A stretch of 64,000 nt of DNA. Source: an uncultured Neokomagataea sp. GTDB lineage: Bacteria > Pseudomonadota > Alphaproteobacteria > Acetobacterales > Acetobacteraceae. The DNA is taken from contig NZ_CAMKWA010000005.1 in NCBI RefSeq assembly GCF_946476835.1, forward strand, positions 1-64,000, given 5' to 3'. Below are positions 51,779 to 61,548 of the stretch, in pieces. Position numbers and translations under genes: made by a program. Within the stretch, counting starts at the first letter, position 1. Each line of letters begins with the position of its first letter. The notes under the pieces are model-generated. The model was not told where the DNA came from. It saw only the letters and a list, made by a program, of their open reading frames with translations, and made no database searches.

Positions 51779-53764
51779 TTACTGGCAAGACAGGCATTCA
51801 TCATAATCACCCGTACTCGCTGCCCCTTTCGGTGCTGCTTCTGGGGTCAATGCATCATCCTCGTCTTCCATAATATCCGTTTTCAACGCTAGCGTTGACA
51901 CGGCATCAGCACGCTGAATGGACAGAGAACGGCAATAATACAATGATTTCAAACCCTTCTTCCACGCTTGGAAGTGGATCTGATGCAAATCACGCTTATG
52001 AACATCCGCCGGCAAGAAGATATTTACCGACTGCGCCTGACAAATGAACTGCGCACGGTCTGCCGCATGCTCAACAACCCAACGCTGGTCCAGCTCAAAG
52101 GCTGTTTTGAACACATCCTTCTCATCTTGCGTCAAGAAGTCCAAATGCTGCACAGAGCCCTTGCTCAAGGTAATGTCCGACCAAACCTTGTCATTGTTCT
52201 GGCCACGCTCTTCAAGCAACGTGGTCAGGTGACGATTACGCACCGAGAACGACCCTGAAAGGGTTTTTTGCAAGAAGACATTGGCGCTAATCGGCTCAAT
52301 ACCCGGGCTGGCATTCCCTGTAATAATTGAGATGGACGCCGTCGGTGCAATCGCCAATTTGTGCGAGAAACGCTCCTGAATACCATATTCAGCCGCATCC
52401 GGGCACGCACCACGCACCTCTGCCAAATGGCGTGACGCCGCATCTGCTTGTGTACGAATGTGCTGGAAAATCTTACGATTCCAAACCTTCGCCATCACGC
52501 TTTCAAACGGAATCATCCGTGCCTGCAAGAAGGAATGGAAGCCCATCACCCCCAGCCCCACAGAACGCTCCCGCATGGCCGCATAACGTGCCTTTTCCAT
52601 GTCATCAGGCGCGCGATCAATGAAGTCCTGCAACACGTTATCGAGGAACAGCATCACGTCCTCAATAAATTGCGGGTTATCCTTCCACTCATCCCATGTC
52701 TCAAGATTAAGAGACGACAAGCAGCATACAGCCGTACGGTTCTTACCGTGATGATCAATACCCGTCGGCAGAGTAATCTCAGCACAAAGGTTGGATGTCT
52801 TCACTTCCAAACCAGCTAGCTTGTGATGCTCTGGACGTGCACGGTTCACATGATCAGAATAGATCACATAGGGCTCGCCCTGCTCCATACGCGCCGTTAG
52901 GATGCGGATCCACAAGCCACGCGCTGAAATTTTACGGATAATGCTGTGATCCTTCGGAGACAGCAAAGCCCACTCTTCATCCTTCTCCACTGCACGCATA
53001 AATGCGTCCGTGACCAGAACACCATGATGCAGATTCAAAGCCTTACGATTCGGATCACCACCCGTGGGGCGACGAATTTCGGTGAACTCTTCAATCTCTG
53101 GGTGCCAGACGGGCAGATACACCGCCGCAGAACCACGACGCAAAGACCCCTGCGAGATCGCCAAGGTCAAACTATCCATCACACGGATGAAGGGAATCAC
53201 ACCTGACGTTTTACCGTTCTTCCCTATATTCTCACCGATGGAACGCAAATTACCCCAGTAAGAGCCAATGCCGCCGCCCTTAGAAGCCAGCCAGACATTC
53301 TCGTTCCACAGCCCGACAATCCCTTCAAGGCTGTCTTCCGCTTCATTCAAGAAGCAAGAAATTGGCAAACCACGCGATGTCCCGCCATTGGATAGAATCG
53401 GCGTCGCTGGCATGAACCAATGCTGTGAGATGTAATCATACAAACGCTGCGCATGCCCGGCGTCGGCACCGTAATAAGACGCCACACGCGCAAAAATATC
53501 TTGGTAGCGCTCACCCGGCAAAAGATAGCGGTTATCGAGTGTGGCCTTACCAAAGTCCGTCAATAAACGATCACGGCTATGGTCCACACGTACCGCATGG
53601 TGCCCCGGCAACTGCACAACATCATCAAACAACTCAGCATTGTCCTGAGACGAGGCCGTATCTTCACCGAATGGATGATCTACAGGTGGCCGCACACTAT
53701 GAACACTGTCACTCGAACGCTGGACATCCGTTGATGCTTCCAAGGTCTCGTCATGCAGGCTCAT
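51779..53764 (-). CDS. nrdA: Ribonucleotide reductase class I alpha subunit NrdA
   Basis: NrdA is the catalytic subunit that reduces ribonucleotides to deoxyribonucleotides. The 661-residue protein contains the active-site region GLPISCFLNEAEDSLEGIV (first redox cysteine), NLCAEITLP with a further conserved cysteine, GGGIGSYWGNLRSIGE and APTASISIITGNASPGIEP, and ends in the redox tail DECLSCQ. The N-terminal 60 residues are acidic and low-complexity and show no ATP-cone, so overall activity regulation by dATP through a cone is not expected from this protein. It starts with a good GGAG box. Two NrdR boxes lie upstream. Confidence 0.95.
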   Translation of the reverse strand: MSLHDETLEASTDVQRSSDSVHSVRPPVDHPFGEDTASSQDNAELFDDVVQLPGHHAVRVDHSRDRLLTDFGKATLDNRYLLPGERYQDIFARVASYYGADAGHAQRLYDYISQHWFMPATPILSNGGTSRGLPISCFLNEAEDSLEGIVGLWNENVWLASKGGGIGSYWGNLRSIGENIGKNGKTSGVIPFIRVMDSLTLAISQGSLRRGSAAVYLPVWHPEIEEFTEIRRPTGGDPNRKALNLHHGVLVTDAFMRAVEKDEEWALLSPKDHSIIRKISARGLWIRILTARMEQGEPYVIYSDHVNRARPEHHKLAGLEVKTSNLCAEITLPTGIDHHGKNRTAVCCLSSLNLETWDEWKDNPQFIEDVMLFLDNVLQDFIDRAPDDMEKARYAAMRERSVGLGVMGFHSFLQARMIPFESVMAKVWNRKIFQHIRTQADAASRHLAEVRGACPDAAEYGIQERFSHKLAIAPTASISIITGNASPGIEPISANVFLQKTLSGSFSVRNRHLTTLLEERGQNNDKVWSDITLSKGSVQHLDFLTQDEKDVFKTAFELDQRWVVEHAADRAQFICQAQSVNIFLPADVHKRDLHQIHFQAWKKGLKSLYYCRSLSIQRADAVSTLALKTDIMEDEDDALTPEAAPKGAASTGDYDECLSCQ

Positions 53765-53931
53765 GCGTTATCTCCACCGCTTCCCAACAAGGGAGGCCCA
53801 AGGAATACTCATTCTTGGCGCCACATCTTGTCATGTTTTTCTGAATTTCTGCCCTCTCAATTCCACACCTCATAGGGGTGCTGCAAGCAAACTCTTCGCT
53901 TGCAAAGGGTACCGGTTTGTGTCTGGGCGCA

Positions 53932-53947
53932 CCCCTATATCTAGGGG
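53932..53947 (-). promoter_or_regulatory. NrdR box 1
   Basis: CCCCTATATCTAGGGG contains CTATATCTAG, which fits the NrdR core CWATATATWG with a single mismatch. It is nearly palindromic. Its distance from box 2 is 31 bases core to core, the usual tandem spacing of NrdR sites. Confidence 0.75.
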
Positions 53948-53962
53948 TAAAAGTCATCCACA

Positions 53963-53978
53963 GGACTAGATATGGTAG
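53963..53978 (-). promoter_or_regulatory. NrdR box 2
   Basis: GGACTAGATATGGTAG is a weaker match to the NrdR consensus, retaining the C-W-A, ATAT and G positions. It lies exactly three DNA turns from box 1. Together the pair predicts repression of nrdA by NrdR when deoxyribonucleotides are plentiful. Confidence 0.65.
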
Positions 53979-54139
53979 TGCCCTAGGAAAACCGCCACAG
54001 AAGCTCCCCTCATCCACAGCCTATTGGAGGAAGCAACACTAAGATCACAAAATCATGTTTTTTTATGACGCAACAGTCAGCGTATCATCGCGTTGACAGC
54101 AACGTTACACCGCAAACCCAACGGTTGGAGTCTAAGCAC

Positions 54140-54571
54140 ATGACCATCACCAAAACAGCATCTGCTCATTGGAGTGGCGGCATCAAAGACGGCAAAGGCA
54201 CCATTTCCACGCAGAGCGGCGCGCTCTCCTCCCAGCCTTATGGCTTCAACACACGCTTTGAAGACAAGCCCGGCACAAACCCCGAAGAACTCCTCGGCGC
54301 AGCGCATGCTGGGTGCTTCACAATGGCCCTGTCCCTCATTCTCGGTAACGCTGGCCTTACCGCTACAGCTTTAGATACCGAAGCAACCGTCTTCCTCGAT
54401 CAAGTCAAAGACGGCTTTGCCATCAGCAAAGTGCACCTCAAACTCCGTGCCACTGTCCCCGGTGCAACGACAGAGCAATTTTTAGAACTCGCCAATACCG
54501 CCAAAGCGGGATGCCCCCTATCCAAGGTCATCAATGCAGAGATCACACTCGACGCGGCCTTAAACGACTAA
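54140..54571 (+). CDS. osmC: OsmC/Ohr-family peroxiredoxin
   Basis: A 143-residue thiol peroxidase of the OsmC type that would reduce organic hydroperoxides in the cytoplasm. The two redox cysteines are C59 (AAHAGCFTMALS) and C125 (KAGCPLSKV). The N-terminal ASAHWSGGIKDGKGTISTQ and the NPEELLGAAHAGC segment are typical of OsmC rather than Ohr. The ATG at 54140, preceded by GGAG, is chosen; the upstream frame to 54065 is unlikely. It is monocistronic and ends at a strong terminator. Confidence 0.9.
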   Translation: MTITKTASAHWSGGIKDGKGTISTQSGALSSQPYGFNTRFEDKPGTNPEELLGAAHAGCFTMALSLILGNAGLTATALDTEATVFLDQVKDGFAISKVHLKLRATVPGATTEQFLELANTAKAGCPLSKVINAEITLDAALND

Positions 54572-54608
54572 AACCTCCAAAGGGAGGTTATCACCTCCCT
54601 GCACGATC

Positions 54609-54640
54609 AAAAGGGCAGAGACACTCATCTCTGCCCTTTT
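54609..54640. terminator. Strong bidirectional rho-independent terminator
   Basis: AAAAGGGCAGAGA / TCTCTGCCCTTTT with a 6-base loop lies between the convergent osmC and aroC genes, with A/T runs at both ends of a 13-base stem. Confidence 0.95.
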
Positions 54641-54681
54641 AGCACTCGGCACCATACCTCAAAATCAAATCAAAAAACCGT

Positions 54682-55755
54682 TCAACCGCACTGCCCACGG
54701 TGTCGCAGCGCATGATCTGCCAAGACACACGCCATCATTGCTTCCGCCACCGGCACTGCACGGATGCCAATACATGGATCATGGCGCCCCTTTGTCATCA
54801 CATCCACAGCCTCACCCTTACTCGTAATGCTCGGCACGGGCGTTAAAATCGAACTCGTCGGCTTAATAGCAAAGCGCGCGACAACTGGCTGCCCCGTTGA
54901 AATGCCACCGAGAATACCACCCGCATGATTCGCCTCGAAGATAGGGCCAGGCCGGATCGGATCAGCATTTTGCTCACCCCGCAAACCGGCGACAGCGAAG
55001 CCATCCCCAATCTCCACGCCTTTAACGCCATTAATACCCATCAGCGCCGAGGCTAATTCAGCGTCTAATTTACCATAAATAGGAGCACCAAGCCCCGCAG
55101 GAACATGCTCCGCCACCACTTCGACCACAGCCCCAATAGATGAGCCCGATTTACGAACTTCATCTAAGAGAGATTGCCACCCCTCGACCGCGCCCGCATC
55201 AGGGCACCAGAGCGGATTGCGTTCTGTCTCAGCCCAATCCCAATGCTGCCGATCAATAGTCTGGTTACCAATGCCCACCAAAGCAGCACGAATGGAGAGC
55301 TCTTCGTCGAAAAGCTGACGTAACACCACACGGGCCACCGCCCCTGCGGCCACACGCATCGCCGTTTCACGTGCAGAAGAACGCCCACCACCACGATAGT
55401 CCCGATGACCATATTTCAGATCATAAGCAATATCAGCATGGCCTGGGCGATAACGCTGAGCAATATCACCATAATCTTTAGAACGCTGATCCGTATTTTC
55501 AATCATCAACGAGATCGGCGTTCCCGTTGTCTGGCCCTCAAACACGCCAGACAAAATCTTTACCTTATCCGGTTCACGACGCTGCGTCGTGAACCGTGAT
55601 TGCCCCGGCCGACGACGGTCTAACCAAGGCTGAATGTCATCTTCAGACAGTTTCAGGCGCGGCGGGCAGCCATCAACAACACAGCCAATGGCCGGACCAT
55701 GGCTTTCACCCCATGTCGTAACCCGGAAAAGGCGCCCAAAACTGTTCTCTGACAT
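54682..55755 (-). CDS. aroC: Chorismate synthase AroC
   Basis: AroC converts EPSP to chorismate with reduced flavin, the last common step of aromatic amino acid synthesis. The 357-residue protein has the usual length and the three signatures: [17 protein letters not shown] at the start, [31 protein letters not shown] near residues 101-131 and [17 protein letters not shown] near the C-terminus. It starts two bases after the fabI stop on the same strand, so the two are probably co-transcribed although their pathways differ. Confidence 0.97.
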   Translation of the reverse strand: MSENSFGRLFRVTTWGESHGPAIGCVVDGCPPRLKLSEDDIQPWLDRRRPGQSRFTTQRREPDKVKILSGVFEGQTTGTPISLMIENTDQRSKDYGDIAQRYRPGHADIAYDLKYGHRDYRGGGRSSARETAMRVAAGAVARVVLRQLFDEELSIRAALVGIGNQTIDRQHWDWAETERNPLWCPDAGAVEGWQSLLDEVRKSGSSIGAVVEVVAEHVPAGLGAPIYGKLDAELASALMGINGVKGVEIGDGFAVAGLRGEQNADPIRPGPIFEANHAGGILGGISTGQPVVARFAIKPTSSILTPVPSITSKGEAVDVMTKGRHDPCIGIRAVPVAEAMMACVLADHALRHRGQCG

Positions 55756-55757
55756 TC

Positions 55758-56618
55758 TTAGCCTCCGGTTGCTTCGCTCGTCACAACAGCGATATCCGGC
55801 GCATCAGGGTTCTTCATGCCAACAACATGATAGCCACAGTCGACATGATGCACCTCACCCGTCACACCACTGGACAGGTCAGACAAGAAGTACATCCCTG
55901 AACCACCAACATCCTTCAGGGACACATTGCGCTCCATAGGAGCATTCAACTGGTTCCAACGCAGGATATAACGGAAATCGCTGATACCATTTGCTGCCAA
56001 CGTCATAATAGGACCAGCAGAAATACCGTTCACACGAATATCATCGCGCCCCAGATCAGCCGCCATGTAACGCACAGACGCTTCAAGAGCAGCCTTCGCG
56101 ACACCCATTACGTTATAGTGCGGCATCACACGCTCTGCACCCAGATAGGTCAGCGTCAACAAAGAACCGCCCTTATTCATCATCGCAGCTGCACGCTTCG
56201 CGACTGCGGTGAACGAATAGCAGGAAATATCCATAGCCTGCAGGAATGCTTCACGTGGCGTATCCACATAACGCCCACGCAGATATTGTTTATCTGCCCA
56301 GCCAATCGCGTGCACGAGGAAATCAATCTTCCCCCAGACCTTCTCAATCTCAGCAAAGGTCGCATCAATCGCTGAATCATCACTCACATCACACGGCAGT
56401 ACGAGCGAAGAACCCACACTCTCCGCCAACGGGCGCACGCGCTTACCCAACGCTTCACCTTGATACGTGAAGGCAAGCTCAGCCCCTTGCGCCGCACAAG
56501 CACTGGCAATCGCCCAGGCAATTGAATGCTTATTCGCCACACCCATAACAATGCCGCGCTTGCCCTTCATCAAGGTTCCAACAGCTGGAGCCGATAAAGC
56601 GTCTTCTTGTTCAGACAT
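55758..56618 (-). CDS. fabI: Enoyl-ACP reductase FabI
   Basis: FabI reduces trans-2-enoyl-ACP with NAD(P)H in the last step of fatty acid elongation. From the ATG at 56618 ([13 protein letters not shown]) it has 286 residues, about 25 more than typical because of an N-terminal extension. The frame upstream to 56693 looks non-coding. The cofactor region reads [17 protein letters not shown], and the active site shows Y158 (TYLGAE) and the Y168-x6-K175 pair in [29 protein letters not shown] completes the family pattern. It precedes aroC in a two-gene unit and is divergent from pdxH. Confidence 0.96.
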   Translation of the reverse strand: MSEQEDALSAPAVGTLMKGKRGIVMGVANKHSIAWAIASACAAQGAELAFTYQGEALGKRVRPLAESVGSSLVLPCDVSDDSAIDATFAEIEKVWGKIDFLVHAIGWADKQYLRGRYVDTPREAFLQAMDISCYSFTAVAKRAAAMMNKGGSLLTLTYLGAERVMPHYNVMGVAKAALEASVRYMAADLGRDDIRVNGISAGPIMTLAANGISDFRYILRWNQLNAPMERNVSLKDVGGSGMYFLSDLSSGVTGEVHHVDCGYHVVGMKNPDAPDIAVVTSEATGG

Positions 56619-56807
56619 CACACATTCCTTGGTTGCATTAAGCAATTTGGCTCGTGGTCGCACAAGCGGGGCTTTAGAACAAGACTTCCCCACGCCAACA
56701 GACTGCGAAATAATCTTTACAACCCATTTTTTGTGTCCACTGTACCAAAATCAATACGCCTCCAAGGGGGCAATGTATAAACACACTGCTCAGGCCCTTG
56801 CCTGTCC

Positions 56808-57437
56808 ATGATGATGACTGAGAGCTTTAGTATGTCTGAACTACCCCTCATTGACCTCACCTCAGACCCATTCACCCTATTTCATACATGGATGACTGAG
56901 GCCGAAGCTGCTGAACCAAACGACGCAAATGCTGTGGCCGTGGCAACATCCACACCAGACGGCCGACCCTCGGTCCGTATGCTTCTCCTGAAAGGCGCAG
57001 ATGAGCGAGGCTTTGTTATTTACACCAATACTCAGAGCCGCAAAGGTGAAGAACTCCTCGCCAACCCTCACGTCGCTCTCCTCTTTCACTGGAAGAGCCT
57101 GCGCCGACAAATCCGCATTGAAGGTCCCGTTGAACCTGTTTCAACCGAAGAAGCCGATGCCTATTTTGCTAGCCGCTCGGTGACATCTCGCTTAGGCGCC
57201 ATCGCGTCTGATCAGTCCCGCCCCTTGTCCGATCGGGCCATTTTTGAACAACGCCTGAAAGACGCAGAAACGCAGTACGGCACCGGCCCCATACCGCGCC
57301 CCACTCACTGGACAGGCTTTCGTGTTGTCCCAGAGCATATTGAGTTTTGGCAAGATCGCCCTTACCGCCTGCATGACCGTGCCGTATGGTCCCGTAAAAG
57401 CGCATCCGCTTGGAATGTCACACGGCTTTACCCGTAA
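56808..57437 (+). CDS. pdxH: Pyridoxamine 5'-phosphate oxidase PdxH
   Basis: PdxH oxidises pyridoxine or pyridoxamine 5'-phosphate to pyridoxal 5'-phosphate using FMN and oxygen. The frame of 209 residues contains RPSVRMLLLKGADERGFVIYTNTQSRKGEEL (about residues 53-83) with the FMN-binding residues, ALLFHWKSLRRQIRIEG, SRPLSDRA and the C-terminal WNVTRLYP. Three adjacent ATGs open it. A later ATG at 56832 (MSELPLID) has GAGAG upstream and may be the real start. It is divergent from fabI, and the universal stress gene follows 60 bases later. Confidence 0.95.
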   Translation: MMMTESFSMSELPLIDLTSDPFTLFHTWMTEAEAAEPNDANAVAVATSTPDGRPSVRMLLLKGADERGFVIYTNTQSRKGEELLANPHVALLFHWKSLRRQIRIEGPVEPVSTEEADAYFASRSVTSRLGAIASDQSRPLSDRAIFEQRLKDAETQYGTGPIPRPTHWTGFRVVPEHIEFWQDRPYRLHDRAVWSRKSASAWNVTRLYP

Positions 57438-57496
57438 AAAGACACAATCACCCTGCGTATAATGCAAATCCCATATTGAACGAGGGAGTCAGCCCA

Positions 57497-58384
57497 ATGC
57501 TCGTTGATATCAAAAACATCCTGCTTCCACTCAATGGAACGGGGGACCTTGACGCTGTCATGAGCGTTGCCCAAAAGCTCGCTCAGCACTTCACAGCTCA
57601 TTTATCAGCCGTTGTCGTTGGGTCAGACCCTTCAGAAGTCGCCGCCCTTGCCGGTGGAGGTATTTCCGCCAGCATGGTCACAGAAATGATCGAAGAGGCC
57701 ACGACTGAGGCCGAGCGTAACGCGATCCTCATTCGACACAATTTTCAGAAATTTGTTGCCGAAAATGACATCACCTTAATTGAGCCTGACTGTATGGGCT
57801 TGGCATCTGCCAATGGCCACACAGCCAGCTTTGAGGTTCTGGATGGCGTCGATTATGATGCCATGGCATGGCGCTCTCGCCTCGCCGATATGACCCTCGT
57901 CCCAACGCTAAGCTCGACCTCGGACCCGCGGGCCTCCGCAACATTACATTCCATTCTCTTTGATAGTGGCCGACCACTCGTCATCGCACCACCAACCCCA
58001 CCAGAACACGTCGGCAAGCGTATTTCCATCGCATGGAACGGCACTGCTGAAGCTTCCCTCGCGCTCCGTTGCGTCTTACCTTGGGCACATGACGCTGAAG
58101 CTATCGAAATCGTCACGTCTCCTGAATACCAACGCCGAGGCCCCGAAGCTGAGGAAGTCGTACGCTACCTCCGCCTACACGGAATCTCCGCGACATCCCG
58201 CTCCTGCGAACCCATAAAAAAGGATATTGGCGCAGGCCTCCTCAAAGCGGCTGAAGATTTCGGGGCCGATATGTTGGCTTTGGGCGCATACTCTCATTCT
58301 CCACGCTTCCGCCAAATCTTACTCGGCGGCGTCACCCGTCATATTCTGGAGAATATGAAACTTACGGTTTTGATGAGCCGCTAG
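57497..58384 (+). CDS. Universal stress protein (UspA family)
   Basis: A 295-residue cytoplasmic protein with a UspA fold in each half, the first degenerate and the second clear. The C-terminal half shows ISIAWNGTAEASLALRC near residue 176 and the nucleotide-binding GADMLALGAYSHSPRFRQILLGGVTRHIL (about residues 258-286). The ATG at 57497 with GAGGGAG eight bases upstream is preferred to the earlier in-frame codon inside pdxH. Proteins of this two-domain type respond to stress or bind ATP, but a specific task cannot be assigned. Confidence 0.88.
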   Translation: MLVDIKNILLPLNGTGDLDAVMSVAQKLAQHFTAHLSAVVVGSDPSEVAALAGGGISASMVTEMIEEATTEAERNAILIRHNFQKFVAENDITLIEPDCMGLASANGHTASFEVLDGVDYDAMAWRSRLADMTLVPTLSSTSDPRASATLHSILFDSGRPLVIAPPTPPEHVGKRISIAWNGTAEASLALRCVLPWAHDAEAIEIVTSPEYQRRGPEAEEVVRYLRLHGISATSRSCEPIKKDIGAGLLKAAEDFGADMLALGAYSHSPRFRQILLGGVTRHILENMKLTVLMSR

Positions 58385-58414
58385 CGCCCATTTCACTGCG
58401 GGTCACACGTATAA

Positions 58415-58443
58415 AAAAAGGGAGGCTTAGATCCTCCCTTTTT
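58415..58443. terminator. Strong bidirectional rho-independent terminator
   Basis: AAAAAGGGAGG / CCTCCCTTTTT with a 7-base loop lies between the universal stress gene and the convergent polyol dehydrogenase operon. Confidence 0.95.
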
Positions 58444-58512
58444 CATCTTTAACGCTTATGCGGGCCGCTCAGCCTTTCCTCTCATCAAAAAAGCCAAGCG
58501 ACACCAACGTTA

Positions 58513-59949
58513 TTAAGCTGGGATAGCCGCACGGACACCCTTCTCACGGATAACCTTGCGCAACTCGACCACTTTGGCATTCAAAGCCGTTGTGTCCAAA
58601 TCACGCCACGCATCGAAAGAAGGTAATTGCAGTGCCGTCTCATAATCATCTGCCGCAGCCAATTCCTTCTGCTTTGCCTTAAACGTAGGCTCCGCATGGT
58701 CTGGTACTGAATGCAACATTTCCAAATATGCCGCGATACCAAAAGCAATGCGTGACAGATCTGTCTTACGTTCCAAAGCTTGGCGTACAGTTTCCGTCCA
58801 GAAAACCTGAACCTTTGACGAACCATCGCTTGCAATACGCAAGATTTGATCAGCCATTGCAGGGTTAGAGAAACGACTAATAACGCTATCTCGGTAACCT
58901 TCCAGCGTCACACCCGGAGGGGCATGCAACGTCGGAATCACATCCTTGTTCAAGAAGGCTTCCACATTACGGCGCAGGTCAGCATCAGCCAAAGCTTGGT
59001 CGATATTCTCATACCCGATCAACAATGCTGGAAAGCTGAGCATAATGTGAGACGCATTCAACATGCGGATCTTCACATGCTCATAATCCGTCACATCATC
59101 AACAAACTGTACTCCCGCCTTCTCAAGCGGTGGGCGACCATCAGCAAAATTATCTTCCAGAACCCATTGGTGGAAATCTTCCGCTACAAGCGGCAAGTCA
59201 TCATCCAAGCCAGAAGCTTTATTCAGCTTCTCAATAACAGCCTTAGAGACGGTTGGCGTAATACGGTCCACCATCCCGTTAGGGAAGGTCGCATTCTCCT
59301 CGATCCATGCCGCCAATTCTGCATCACGTGCTTTAGCGTGACCCAAGAAAGCTTTACGCGCAACATTACCATTGTGGCGCAAATTATCAGCTGACAGGAT
59401 CGTGAAAGCCTTATGGCCTGCATCACGACGGCGGCGCAGCGCTTCAACAACATAACCAAAAATAGTAGACGGCCGCTCTGGCGTTTTTAGGTCCTGCTGC
59501 ACAGCTTCGTTCGTCAGATCAAACTCCCCCGTACCTTCATCGATATTATAACCACCTTCCGTGATCGTCATCGATACGATACGCGTTGCCGGATCAGCGA
59601 GACGCTCCAAAACAGCATCCGGATTTTCTGGCGCAAGCAAATAATCACGCAAACAGCCAATCACCCGCACATGGCTCTCACCCGACGGCGCTGTCTCCGT
59701 CAAAGAGTACAAACCATTTTGTGCTTTATACTGAGCTGCCTTACGCTCTGAACGCTCACCGGCCGTTAAACCGACGCCAACGATACCCCAGTTGGGATCG
59801 TCTTTCAGAATTTGCTCAACATAAAATGCTTCATGTGCACGAAAAAAGTTACCGACGCCAAAATGCACGATACCCGGACGAACAGACGATACATCGTAGG
59901 GTGGCGCAACAACTCCAGAAGGCAATCCATCTACTGATTTCAGCGTCAT
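58513..59949 (-). CDS. Mannitol 2-dehydrogenase / polyol dehydrogenase (long-chain)
   Basis: A 478-residue NAD(P)-dependent long-chain polyol dehydrogenase that interconverts mannitol (or arabitol, sorbitol) with the corresponding ketose, without metal. The cofactor-binding N-terminus reads IVHFGVGNFFRAHEAFYVEQIL. The catalytic triad known from Pseudomonas mannitol dehydrogenase is present as K293, N298 and H301 in KIRMLNASHIML, and D228 lies in GMVDRITPTVS. Acetic acid bacteria have such cytosolic enzymes for mannitol/fructose. It is the last gene of a unit HAD phosphatase-gnd-gntK-dehydrogenase and ends before a shared terminator. The exact polyol is not readable. Confidence 0.9.
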   Translation of the reverse strand: MTLKSVDGLPSGVVAPPYDVSSVRPGIVHFGVGNFFRAHEAFYVEQILKDDPNWGIVGVGLTAGERSERKAAQYKAQNGLYSLTETAPSGESHVRVIGCLRDYLLAPENPDAVLERLADPATRIVSMTITEGGYNIDEGTGEFDLTNEAVQQDLKTPERPSTIFGYVVEALRRRRDAGHKAFTILSADNLRHNGNVARKAFLGHAKARDAELAAWIEENATFPNGMVDRITPTVSKAVIEKLNKASGLDDDLPLVAEDFHQWVLEDNFADGRPPLEKAGVQFVDDVTDYEHVKIRMLNASHIMLSFPALLIGYENIDQALADADLRRNVEAFLNKDVIPTLHAPPGVTLEGYRDSVISRFSNPAMADQILRIASDGSSKVQVFWTETVRQALERKTDLSRIAFGIAAYLEMLHSVPDHAEPTFKAKQKELAAADDYETALQLPSFDAWRDLDTTALNAKVVELRKVIREKGVRAAIPA

Positions 59950-59994
59950 CTTTTTGTTTCCTTATGTCGTTGTCGATACGTTGTGATGAGACTT

Positions 59995-60516
59995 TTAACG
60001 CTCACCACTCTCCAGAACATTCCGCCGCACCCTGCGTGAAACATCCTCGACCACCTGATCAAGAGACCGATCACTCTCTATAATGATCGTATGCTCCCCG
60101 GGTTCCGGTTCTTCGAGAACCTCAAACTGGCTTTCCACCATGCTCGTTGGCATAAAATGCCCAACACGCTGGTTCACCCGCTTAAGAGACTCTTCTTTTG
60201 AGATCTTGAGGTATACGAAATACGCATTGCAGTCCTCTGCCAGCGCATCACGGTAAGCCTTCTTCAACGAAGAGCAAGTCAGAACAGCATCTTTTCCTTG
60301 AGCATTTTGTTCACGCATGGCGCGATTACAAATCTGCAACCAAGGATAGCGATCTGAATCTTTTAAAGGGATGCCGCTTTCCATCTTCTCAAGGTTCGCT
60401 TGAGAGTGAAGGTCATCGCCTTCAATGAACACGGCTCCGATCCGATCAGCAAGAGCACATGCAACCGTGCTCTTGCCCGTGCCTGAGACGCCCATGACAA
60501 TGATGGATACGCCCAT
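59995..60516 (-). CDS. gntK: Gluconokinase
   Basis: Gluconokinase phosphorylates cytosolic gluconate to 6-phosphogluconate. The 173-residue protein has the family length. Its P-loop is VMGVSGTGKSTVACAL near residues 7-22, followed by IEGDDLHSQANLEKMESGIPL, DRYPWLQ, CSSLKKAYRD and the VNQRVGHFMPTSMVESQF segment. It starts 13 bases after the stop of gnd, whose enzyme uses its product, so the two form a gluconate-to-ribulose 5-phosphate module. Both lie in one minus-strand unit with the HAD phosphatase and polyol dehydrogenase. Confidence 0.95.
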   Translation of the reverse strand: MGVSIIVMGVSGTGKSTVACALADRIGAVFIEGDDLHSQANLEKMESGIPLKDSDRYPWLQICNRAMREQNAQGKDAVLTCSSLKKAYRDALAEDCNAYFVYLKISKEESLKRVNQRVGHFMPTSMVESQFEVLEEPEPGEHTIIIESDRSLDQVVEDVSRRVRRNVLESGER

Positions 60517-60529
60517 GGACCGCTCTCCC

Positions 60530-61528
60530 TTATTTCTTCTCGACGTGTCCGCCGAAGCCGAAGCGCTGTGCGGAGATAATTTTCTCAGCGAAGTTGTTGC
60601 CGCTACGTGAGCGGAAACGCGTAAACAGCGATGCCGTCATGACCGGCACCGGCACATCTTCCTCAATCGCAGCCTCAATCGACCAACGACCTTCACCTGA
60701 GTCAGACACCTCGCCAGAGAACTCAGACAGATCACCAGACTTCGCCAGTGCTTCCGCCGTCAGATCCAGCAGCCAAGAGGACACAACACTGCCACGGCGC
60801 CAGACTTCCGCAATATCCGCAACGTTCAGGTCAAAGCGCTCACCTTCGGCCAGAACAGGGCTGTTCTTGCTCTTGAGCACATCAAACCCTTCAGCGAAGG
60901 CCTGCATCATCCCGTATTCGATGCCGTTATGGATCATCTTCACGAAGTGACCTGAGCCTGCCGGACCGCAATGCAGGTAACCCTGCTCAGCGCGCGGATC
61001 CAGACCTTCCGCATCACGGTTCGGCGTACGCGGAACATCGCCCTTACCCGGTGCCAGTGCAGCAAGGATTGGATCAACGTAATCAGCAGCAGATTTCTCA
61101 CCGCCATACATCATACAATAACCGCGCTCGAGGCCCCACACACCGCCGGACGTGCCAACATCAATGTAGGAAATCCCCTTCTCCGCCAGCGCTTTCGCGC
61201 GGCGAAGATCGTCCTTGTAGTACGTGTTCCCACCATCAATGATGATGTCACCCTCGCTCAACAAGCCACCAAGCTGCTCAATGCAGCTTTCCGTGATCGG
61301 GCCCGCCGGAAGCATAACCCAAACAACGCGGCGCTCATCACCCTTCAGCTTCGCCGTCAGGTCCTCAACGCTCGTAGCGCCAACCGCACGACCACCATCC
61401 GCACGCTCAACAATCTTCGACGTCGCTTCCGCTGAACGGTCAAACGCAACAACATCATGTGCATGACGCGTCAGGCGAACCGCTATGTTCCCGCCCATAC
61501 GCCCAAGGCCAATAATCCCAATACGCAT
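60530..61528 (-). CDS. gnd: 6-phosphogluconate dehydrogenase (short, GntZ-type)
   Basis: Gnd decarboxylates 6-phosphogluconate to ribulose 5-phosphate, producing NAD(P)H. At 332 residues it is of the short type found in acetic acid bacteria and Gram-positives (E. coli Gnd has about 470). The Rossmann segment is [17 protein letters not shown], then [19 protein letters not shown], the active-site [17 protein letters not shown] and [23 protein letters not shown] (about residues 182-204) with the catalytic lysine. It lies between the HAD phosphatase gene and gntK in the same operon. The cofactor cannot be assigned by eye. Confidence 0.96.
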   Translation of the reverse strand: MRIGIIGLGRMGGNIAVRLTRHAHDVVAFDRSAEATSKIVERADGGRAVGATSVEDLTAKLKGDERRVVWVMLPAGPITESCIEQLGGLLSEGDIIIDGGNTYYKDDLRRAKALAEKGISYIDVGTSGGVWGLERGYCMMYGGEKSAADYVDPILAALAPGKGDVPRTPNRDAEGLDPRAEQGYLHCGPAGSGHFVKMIHNGIEYGMMQAFAEGFDVLKSKNSPVLAEGERFDLNVADIAEVWRRGSVVSSWLLDLTAEALAKSGDLSEFSGEVSDSGEGRWSIEAAIEEDVPVPVMTASLFTRFRSRSGNNFAEKIISAQRFGFGGHVEKK

Positions 61529-61548
61529 GTGATCTATATCCCCTAAAA

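Larger units (their letters stand above)
53765..54139. promoter_or_regulatory. Regulatory region upstream of nrdA and osmC
   Basis: This 375-base stretch has no credible gene. It contains an inverted repeat TGCAAGC/GCTTGCA (53882-53904), two NrdR-type boxes (53932-53947 and 53963-53978) and two copies of TCATCCACA (53954-53962, 54010-54018), which differ by one base from the DnaA box TTATCCACA. It should carry the nrdA promoter (minus strand) and that of osmC (plus strand). Confidence 0.7.

Noticed and set aside
53751-54017. Frame of 88 codons between nrdA and osmC
   Set aside because: It covers the NrdR boxes and nrdA promoter, has no ribosome site and shows no recognisable protein pattern.
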